From NCBI GenBank assembly GCA_027485675.1, contig JAIXQP010000007.1, positions 1 through 64,000 on the forward strand: a stretch of DNA of 64,000 bases, written 5' to 3'. The DNA is from Terriglobales bacterium. GTDB lineage: Bacteria; Acidobacteriota; Terriglobia; Bryobacterales; Bryobacteraceae. The notes under the pieces were generated by a model that was not told the DNA's origin, made no database searches, and saw only the letters and a list, made by a program, of their open reading frames with translations. The position numbers and the translations under genes are program-made. The stretch's first letter is position 1. Every line of letters starts with the position of its first letter. Below, one piece after another: positions 60,474 to 64,000 of the stretch.

Positions 60474-62006
60474 ATGAATCGGAGGGAAGCGATGGCAGTG
60501 ATGGCGGCAGGGCCGGTGGCGGCGCAGAGCGGAGGCAACTTCCGGGTGGCGCTGGGGTCGATCATGCATGAATCGAACTCGTTCAACCCGGCGAAGACGG
60601 AGTTGGCGGATTTCGACTGGGTGGAGCCGTCGCTGGACCGCTGGGCCGCGGGCAGCACGGAGGTGGCGGGGTTCGTCGAAGAAGGCCGGCGCCAGAAGTG
60701 GACGATGCTGCCGACGGTCTACTCCCACGCCACGCCGAAAGGCGCCGTCAGCAAGGCCGCCTTCGAAGAGTTGGCCAAGCGGTTGGTGGAGGGCTTTGAG
60801 AAGGCCAAGCCGTTCGACGCGATTCTGATCGCGCTGCACGGAGCCATGTACGCCGAATCGTACCCGCAGGGCGACGAGGAGTTGATCCGGCGGCTGCGGG
60901 CGAAGTTCCCGAAGCCGTTCCCGATCGTGTTGACGCACGACTTCCACGGCAATACGTCGCCGGCGATTGTCGAGATGACCAACGTGCTCGTCTCCTACAA
61001 GCAGAACCCGCATCTCGACACGAAAGAACGCGGCGTGCAGGCGGCCAACATTCTCGGGCGGATGCTGCGCGGCGAGATCAAGCCCGTGCAAACCATCATC
61101 AAGCCGGACATGATCTACAACATCGTGTTCCAGAACACCTACGGCGACCCGATGAAACCGCTGACGCAGGAGACGTTCCGCATGGAGCGGGACAACTCGA
61201 AGATTCTGGCCGCGAGCGTGATGGGCGGCTATCAGTACAACGACTCGCCACACATGGGCCCGAGCATCATCGTCGTCACCGACAACGACCGCAACCTGGC
61301 CGAGCGCGAAGCCAAGCGCCTCAGCGACATGATGTGGGCACAGCGCGACCGGTTGAAGCTCAATCTCCCGGACGCCGCGGCGGCCGTGAAGAACGCCCTG
61401 GCCGCCAAGAAGTTCCCCGTGGCGCTGTTCGATATCGGCGATAACATCGGCGGCGGTTCGGCGGGCGATTCGACCTTTCTGCTCGAGCAGTTGCTGGCGC
61501 AGAAGGCCGATGGGTGGGTGGTGGTGATGTACGACCCCGCCGCATTCCAGGCCGCGCAGAAGGCGGGCCTCGAAGGCGCGTTCGACCAGATGGTGGGTGG
61601 CAAGTCCGACAACGCGCACGGCAAGCCGGTCCGCGTGAAAGGCAAAGTCCGCAGCCTGCACGCCGGCCGGTACATTGAAACGGCGGTGCGCCATGGCGGC
61701 GGCCGCTATTGGAACATGGGCCACACGGCGGTGATCGAAGCCGAAGGATCGACGCGGGACCTGGCGAACTACCTCGTCGTGACGAGCGAACGGTCGAGCC
61801 CGAACTCGATCCATCAGATTGTTTCGCTCGGCATCTATCCCGACCGCCAGAAGATCCTCGTGGCCAAAGGCACCATTGCGCCGCGCGCGGCCTACGAGCC
61901 GGTGGCCGCCGAGATCGTCATGGTGGATACGCCCGGCGCCACCAGCGTGAATCCCGGACGCTACGAGTTCAAGCAGGCGCGTAAGGACCTGTGGGGGATT
62001 AAGTAG
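60474..62006 (+). CDS. M81 family metallopeptidase (MlrC/microcystinase C-like)
   Basis: A 510-residue protein. ATG at 60474 (MNRREAMAVMAAGPVAAQSG) gives a short Tat-type signal; eight more codons are open upstream. The N-terminal DUF1485 part has RVALGSIMHESNSFNPAKTE, GFVEEGRRQ, LHGAMYAESYPQGDEELI and VLTHDFHGNTSPAIVEMTNV, with the His/Asp of the metal site. The C-terminal MlrC domain has LFDIGDNIGGGSAGDSTFLL, GHTAVIEAEG and SIHQIVSLGIYPDRQ. In Sphingomonas MlrC degrades linear microcystin fragments, but most homologues have unknown substrates. It converges with the dipeptidase gene, overlapping it by 8 bp. Confidence 0.88.
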   Translation: MNRREAMAVMAAGPVAAQSGGNFRVALGSIMHESNSFNPAKTELADFDWVEPSLDRWAAGSTEVAGFVEEGRRQKWTMLPTVYSHATPKGAVSKAAFEELAKRLVEGFEKAKPFDAILIALHGAMYAESYPQGDEELIRRLRAKFPKPFPIVLTHDFHGNTSPAIVEMTNVLVSYKQNPHLDTKERGVQAANILGRMLRGEIKPVQTIIKPDMIYNIVFQNTYGDPMKPLTQETFRMERDNSKILAASVMGGYQYNDSPHMGPSIIVVTDNDRNLAEREAKRLSDMMWAQRDRLKLNLPDAAAAVKNALAAKKFPVALFDIGDNIGGGSAGDSTFLLEQLLAQKADGWVVVMYDPAAFQAAQKAGLEGAFDQMVGGKSDNAHGKPVRVKGKVRSLHAGRYIETAVRHGGGRYWNMGHTAVIEAEGSTRDLANYLVVTSERSSPNSIHQIVSLGIYPDRQKILVAKGTIAPRAAYEPVAAEIVMVDTPGATSVNPGRYEFKQARKDLWGIK

Positions 62007-63159
62007 CGATCTTGCCGAAGACGCGGAGCAGGTTGCCGCCAAGATACTTCTCAATGCGGCTCTCCTTCCAGCCGCGGCGGAGCATGGCTTCGGTGAACAT
62101 CGGGTAGTCCCGGCAGTCGCGCATGCCGCGCGGCAGCGTGGGGCCGCCGTCGAAATCGGTGCCGAGGATCACATGGTCTTCGCCGGCGATCTGCGTGGCG
62201 CGTTCAACGACCTCGAACCACTGGTCGATCGTGTACTTCAACTCCTCGGGCGCCTTGATGCCCACCATCGGGAAGCCGGGGCCGACGAGCTTATCGATCT
62301 CAGCGATGGTCATTTCGGCCTTGTCTTTCTTGACGTCGCTGCGGTCCCAGAAGGGCTTGCCGGCCTGCTTGGTCCGGTAGTCGAACATGGCGCGGTTGTG
62401 GAACTCGTTGCCGATATGGAAGCCGATCAGGCCGCCCTTTTTCGCCAGCTTCTCGAGCGTGGCTTCGGTCATGAGCCGGGGGATGTTGTTGCGGGATCGG
62501 AGGCCGTCGTGCGTCGAGACGACCGGGTGCTCCGAGAGTGCAATGGTCTGCTCGGCGGTTTCGGTTGAAGCGTGGGCGATGTTGATGACAACCCCGAGAC
62601 GGTTGCACTCGCGAACCACGGCGCGGCCGTGTTCGGTGAGCCCGTTGAAGCGCGTGATGGCGCAGCAGGAGTCGGCGAAGTTGTTGGCGAAATTGTGGGC
62701 CGGCAGTTGGAGGGAGCGTACGCCGAGTTGATGCAGAGCGCGCAGGACACCCAGGTCGCCGTCCATGTCGAAGCCGCCTTCGATATCGAGCACGGCGGCG
62801 ATCTTGTTCTGCTTCCGCAGCGCCTGAATCTCAGCGGCGTTGCGGGCGATGCCGATCGAGCGGGAGTTCTTCTCGACCTGGCGGTAGGCAAGGTCGATCA
62901 GACGCAGTGCCTGCTTCGTTTCGTAGTGGCCGGGGTAGTAGTCTTCGGTGATGAAGAGGTTAAAGAAGAGGGCGTCGAGGCCGCCTTCTTTCGCGCGGAC
63001 CAGGTCGAAGTGGCCGTCTTCGACGCGCTGACCAATGTCGCCGCCATGATAGAGCTGGCGCGTGATGACGTGCACGTGCGCGTCAAAGACGAACATCTTG
63101 TCGTGCAATTGGCGCGGGGTGAGCGCGAGGGCGGAAGAGAGGAACTGGCGGCGATTCAT
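61999..63159 (-). CDS. M19-family membrane dipeptidase-like protein
   Basis: A 386-residue zinc dipeptidase. A Tat-like start (MNRRQFLSSALALTP) predicts export. FVFDAHVHVITRQLYHGGDI stands where renal dipeptidase has H-x-D; here it is H-V-H. The bridging Glu is in AVLDIEGGFDM, and the later His ligands are in VINIAHAST and PVVSTHDGLRSRNNI. RLMTEATLEKLAKKGGLIGF and ILGTDFDGGPTLPRG are family blocks. Length is normal. Its ATG overlaps the stop of the upstream minus-strand gene by 4 bp (ATGA). The family cleaves dipeptides, including D-residue ones; the actual substrate is unknown. Confidence 0.9.
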   Translation of the reverse strand: MNRRQFLSSALALTPRQLHDKMFVFDAHVHVITRQLYHGGDIGQRVEDGHFDLVRAKEGGLDALFFNLFITEDYYPGHYETKQALRLIDLAYRQVEKNSRSIGIARNAAEIQALRKQNKIAAVLDIEGGFDMDGDLGVLRALHQLGVRSLQLPAHNFANNFADSCCAITRFNGLTEHGRAVVRECNRLGVVINIAHASTETAEQTIALSEHPVVSTHDGLRSRNNIPRLMTEATLEKLAKKGGLIGFHIGNEFHNRAMFDYRTKQAGKPFWDRSDVKKDKAEMTIAEIDKLVGPGFPMVGIKAPEELKYTIDQWFEVVERATQIAGEDHVILGTDFDGGPTLPRGMRDCRDYPMFTEAMLRRGWKESRIEKYLGGNLLRVFGKIAT

Positions 63160-64000
63160 GCGGTTTGCAAAAAGGGTTCGGCGGGCGCTCGATACGGAAT
63201 GATTAGATCGTTGGTGCTGACCGGCTGACCGGTTCGCTTCGAAAGAAAGGCCTTGGCCAGAACGCCGGTGGTGAGCAGCGTCCGCTCCGGCGGGTAAGGC
63301 TCCTTGCCGGTCAGGATGAGGTCTTCAATGCAGTGGACCAAGCCGTCAAAATGCGGGAGCGGCCGGGTGACGCCCGGCGGGCCGAAGAGGGTGGTCTGCA
63401 CGCCGGCGGGGGTTTGGAGGGCGACGGTGCGGTCGTTGCCGGAGGGCGTCAGCATCAGCGCCACGGCCTGGAGGCCGTCCCGGTATTGGATGTGAAACAG
63501 CACTGGCGACTTGGCTTGGGATTCGAAAGAACCTTTGCGGGAAGCCGGGTCGAGCGCCCAGGCGGCGTCAAGCAGCGGCCGGGCCCAGGGTTGGCTCGGG
63601 AGCCACTTCCAGATGGCCTCATTCGTCAGCGTATGGACCGAGGAGACGCCGGACTCGCCGCCGAAGCGGCGTTCAACGAGGCACTGGAGGCTTTCGAGCA
63701 GATGGAAGCCGTAGGCGTCGAGCGGGCCGTAGCCGATGGCCGCCGCATGGGAGATGCGCGTTTCGAGCTTGGGCTGCAAATGCGGCGCCCGGCTCGTCAC
63801 GGGGAGCGACGACCCGGCCAGCAGCGGAACCTTCAGCCGGCGGGAGCGTTGGAAGAGTGCCTCCGCCTTGGCCCAATCGTAGGAAAAATGCTTATCGAAA
63901 AACGTGGGGACGCTGCGGCCGGTCCGTTCATAAACGTCCAGGATCTCGTTGAAAAGTTCAAAGCGCGGATATAGCTTCTGGCCGTCGGCGTTGGTGGGAT
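63156..64000 (-). CDS. Partial protein, 5' end beyond the window (putative exported oxidoreductase-like family)
   Basis: The frame is open from the window edge to TGA at 63158-63156, giving 280 residues of a longer protein. It reads PTNADGQKLYPRFELFNEIL, DVYERTGRSVPTFFDKHFSY, DWAKAEALFQRSRRLKVPLL, AGSSLPVTSRAP and then LETRISHAAAIGYGPLDAYG. I have seen similar proteins in Acidobacteria and Planctomycetes next to peptidases and Tat-exported oxidoreductases, without an assigned function. The start is not in the window; the GTG at 63800 is internal. It overlaps the dipeptidase start by 4 bp, so the two are translationally coupled. Confidence 0.7.
   Translation of the reverse strand, partial: PTNADGQKLYPRFELFNEILDVYERTGRSVPTFFDKHFSYDWAKAEALFQRSRRLKVPLLAGSSLPVTSRAPHLQPKLETRISHAAAIGYGPLDAYGFHLLESLQCLVERRFGGESGVSSVHTLTNEAIWKWLPSQPWARPLLDAAWALDPASRKGSFESQAKSPVLFHIQYRDGLQAVALMLTPSGNDRTVALQTPAGVQTTLFGPPGVTRPLPHFDGLVHCIEDLILTGKEPYPPERTLLTTGVLAKAFLSKRTGQPVSTNDLIIPYRAPAEPFLQTA

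Overview
This window looks like a chromosome segment of an Acidobacteriota bacterium, most likely of the Bryobacterales/Solibacteraceae type. The evidence is high GC with dense GC-rich coding, a Tat-exported DUF1552 protein next to a large DUF1592-type haem protein, a Ser/Thr kinase fused to a TolB-like propeller, HpnK, an MCE/Mla operon, and the habit of carrying many decayed toxin-antitoxin modules and insertion-sequence remnants. The taxon call is inference from gene content only.

Positions 1-22100 hold an exopolysaccharide/capsule locus, almost all on the minus strand. Read in the direction of transcription it is: a NusG/RfaH-like antiterminator, a ribbon-helix-helix protein, a Wza-like export protein and a Wzc-like co-polymerase/tyrosine kinase (22.0-17.9 kb); then an accessory island (17.9-12.6 kb); then a family 2 glycosyltransferase, a Wzx-like flippase, a dead glycosyltransferase, a probable polymerase, four family 4 glycosyltransferases and a WecA-type initiating phosphosugar transferase (12.6-1.5 kb), closed by a hairpin terminator. 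The glycosyltransferase block is visibly poorer in GC than its flanks. The island holds a frameshifted transposase, a plus-strand three-gene terminase-like cassette with the large subunit split into separate ATPase and nuclease genes, and three tiny minus-strand genes including an orphan DUF433 antitoxin. The first 1.3 kb holds two tandem copies of a ParD-like antitoxin region, the second frameshifted, with no intact toxin.

Positions 22.1-26.0 kb hold a TPR-like exported protein, a toxin-antitoxin pair whose toxin is cut off against rlmN, rlmN itself, and about 1.3 kb of C-rich, strand-asymmetric imperfect repeats. This repeat block ends with three copies of a short GGGGCATCGAGCCCC palindrome. 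A fourth copy lies at 32.5 kb.

Positions 26-44.7 kb are mostly housekeeping or metabolic: a P1-family peptidase, mlaE-mlaF-mlaD-hpnK (tightly packed), a prolyl oligopeptidase, a DUF2075 nuclease/helicase-like gene flanked by remnants (a possible defence gene), an OsmC protein, a carboxyltransferase, a four-carbon sugar acid kinase with pdxA, a kinase-propeller protein with an SMP-30-like lipoprotein, and phosphoglucomutase.

Positions 44.7-64 kb hold the DUF1592/DUF1552 pair, an SDR, an overlapping HAD-PfkB-ROK sugar operon, two tandem secreted NTR/TIMP-like plus carboxypeptidase-regulatory-domain proteins, a zinc alcohol dehydrogenase, a zinc-ribbon protein, glycogen phosphorylase, an FGE-fold protein, an M81 (MlrC-like) peptidase, an M19 dipeptidase and a gene cut by the window edge. 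No tRNA, rRNA or CRISPR array was recognised.
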